Source of the DNA: Verrucomicrobiota bacterium
GTDB lineage: Bacteria > Verrucomicrobiota > Verrucomicrobiia > Limisphaerales > JAJOIW01
Length of the DNA stretch: 46,117 nt
Direction of reading: 5' to 3'
Assembly: GCA_021209225.1 (NCBI GenBank)
Contig: JAJOIW010000023.1
Coordinates: 1 to 46,117 of the forward strand
Part shown: positions 45,747 through 46,117 of the stretch, one piece after another
How positions within the stretch are numbered: the stretch's first letter is position 1
Layout of the letters: every line of letters starts with the position of its first letter
Program-made: the position numbers and the translations under genes
The notes under the pieces: generated by a model
Database searches by the model: none
Told to the model about the DNA's origin: nothing
The model's input: the letters and a program-made list of their open reading frames with translations, nothing else

Positions 45747-46117
45747 CTTTTATCTTGCCACTTTGCTGGATATAGTTTCAATAACTATATTATGGAATCC
45801 CGAAAGCAGTCTCATCACTGGTTTAATTGCTCTCGGCATACACATTTTGGCTGTTGTGTCCACTTATTACTTTTTCAAGCCTTTGGCTCCCTCGATAGCT
45901 GGAGTTTATCCAATTCAGTTTCCAGTCATGATTATAGGTTTATGTGGTGCCTTGCCTTTGGTAGGATTATTAGTAATTACTTATTTCGGCATACTGTTCA
46001 AACCGCGGCCAGGTCTGGAGTTGGAAGATAAGCATTTGCGGGTGTATACGAAAGGTATATATCAAATACGTCTGGAAAATCTTAAAAAGCATAAGGTACC
46101 TGATCCGATTATCAAGG
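45733..46117 (+). CDS. pelE: PelE-like membrane protein (5-prime part, runs off the window)
   Basis: ATG 45733 lies 14 bases inside the end of pelD and follows a good ribosome site (AGGAG). The frame stays open through the last base, giving 128 residues. There are about four hydrophobic segments (SNFYLATLLDIV, LITGLIALGIHILAVVS, PVMIIGLCGALPLVGLL and the stretch near 78-92), then a charged soluble start (RPGLELEDKHLRVYTKG). PelE in Pseudomonas has N-terminal membrane helices with a proline-containing pair (FFIPVLG-like; here GALPLVG), then TPRs. Coupling to pelD and operon order support the call. The assignment is by context and topology, as the TPR part lies outside the window. Confidence 0.65.
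   Translation, partial: MRWSNFYLATLLDIVSITILWNPESSLITGLIALGIHILAVVSTYYFFKPLAPSIAGVYPIQFPVMIIGLCGALPLVGLLVITYFGILFKPRPGLELEDKHLRVYTKGIYQIRLENLKKHKVPDPIIK

Noticed and set aside
1-46117. CRISPR arrays, tRNA or rRNA genes, insertion sequences, prophage or integrase genes
   Set aside because: Looked for on both strands by eye; no regularly spaced repeats, cloverleaf sequences, transposase or integrase motifs were found.

Overview
The window looks like chromosomal DNA of a Verrucomicrobiota-type bacterium (Opitutae/Puniceicoccales-like is my best guess). The clues are a lone prepilin-type protein of the verrucomicrobial class with an H-x-G-S-x-V-x-F-x-D-type tail, a PEP-CTERM protein, a Bacteroidetes-like ParE/ParC pair, and a C-terminal beta-domain protein ending in YFRLQIE. 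G+C is roughly 50% by eye and lower in the last 8 kb. No tRNA, rRNA, CRISPR array or insertion sequence was seen.

Layout. 1-534: end of a probable secreted protein. 659-7046 (minus strand): purD, an inactive-looking S41 protease homologue, a one-piece LMW-phosphatase/RpiB/SHMT fusion, and rho. 7405-11880 (plus): topoisomerase IV-like parE and parC, then a WbuC-type cupin. 11992-17447 (plus): a cbb3 cytochrome oxidase cluster with an unusual composition. It has a soluble-looking diheme cytochrome c, CcoN, CcoO, a CcoS-like protein, a possible detached CcoP anchor and several unrecognised membrane proteins. 17491-27310 (minus): dus, LD-carboxypeptidase, prepilin-like protein, trhO, an Old Yellow Enzyme, pirin, a sigma-54 activator with a degenerate receiver, a D-Ala-D-Ala dipeptidase and a PEP-CTERM protein. 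27464-33717 (plus): addB-addA helicase-nuclease. 33768-35765 (minus): an uncharacterised conserved protein and a GGQ release-factor-like rescue protein. 36065-37241 (plus): a small lipoprotein and an alpha/beta hydrolase. 37802-46117 (plus, running off the end): a Pel exopolysaccharide operon.

The Pel operon is the most interesting content. PelA is nearly full length, with both hydrolase and deacetylase catalytic motifs. PelB is split into an inner-membrane-anchored TPR protein and a separate outer-membrane barrel with its own signal peptide. There is no pelC between the barrel gene and pelD. PelD keeps an RxxD cyclic-di-GMP site, and a PelE-like gene begins at the window end. Together these would make a periplasm-spanning, c-di-GMP-controlled polysaccharide export machine with a different part list from the Pseudomonas prototype.

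Four conserved genes (rho, purD, trhO, pelD) each carry one frameshift that is repaired by changing a single base. Three of the four lie at homopolymer runs. Sequencing or assembly error is the simplest explanation for rho, purD and trhO. In pelD two T9 tracts 12 bases apart also make slipped-strand phase variation possible.
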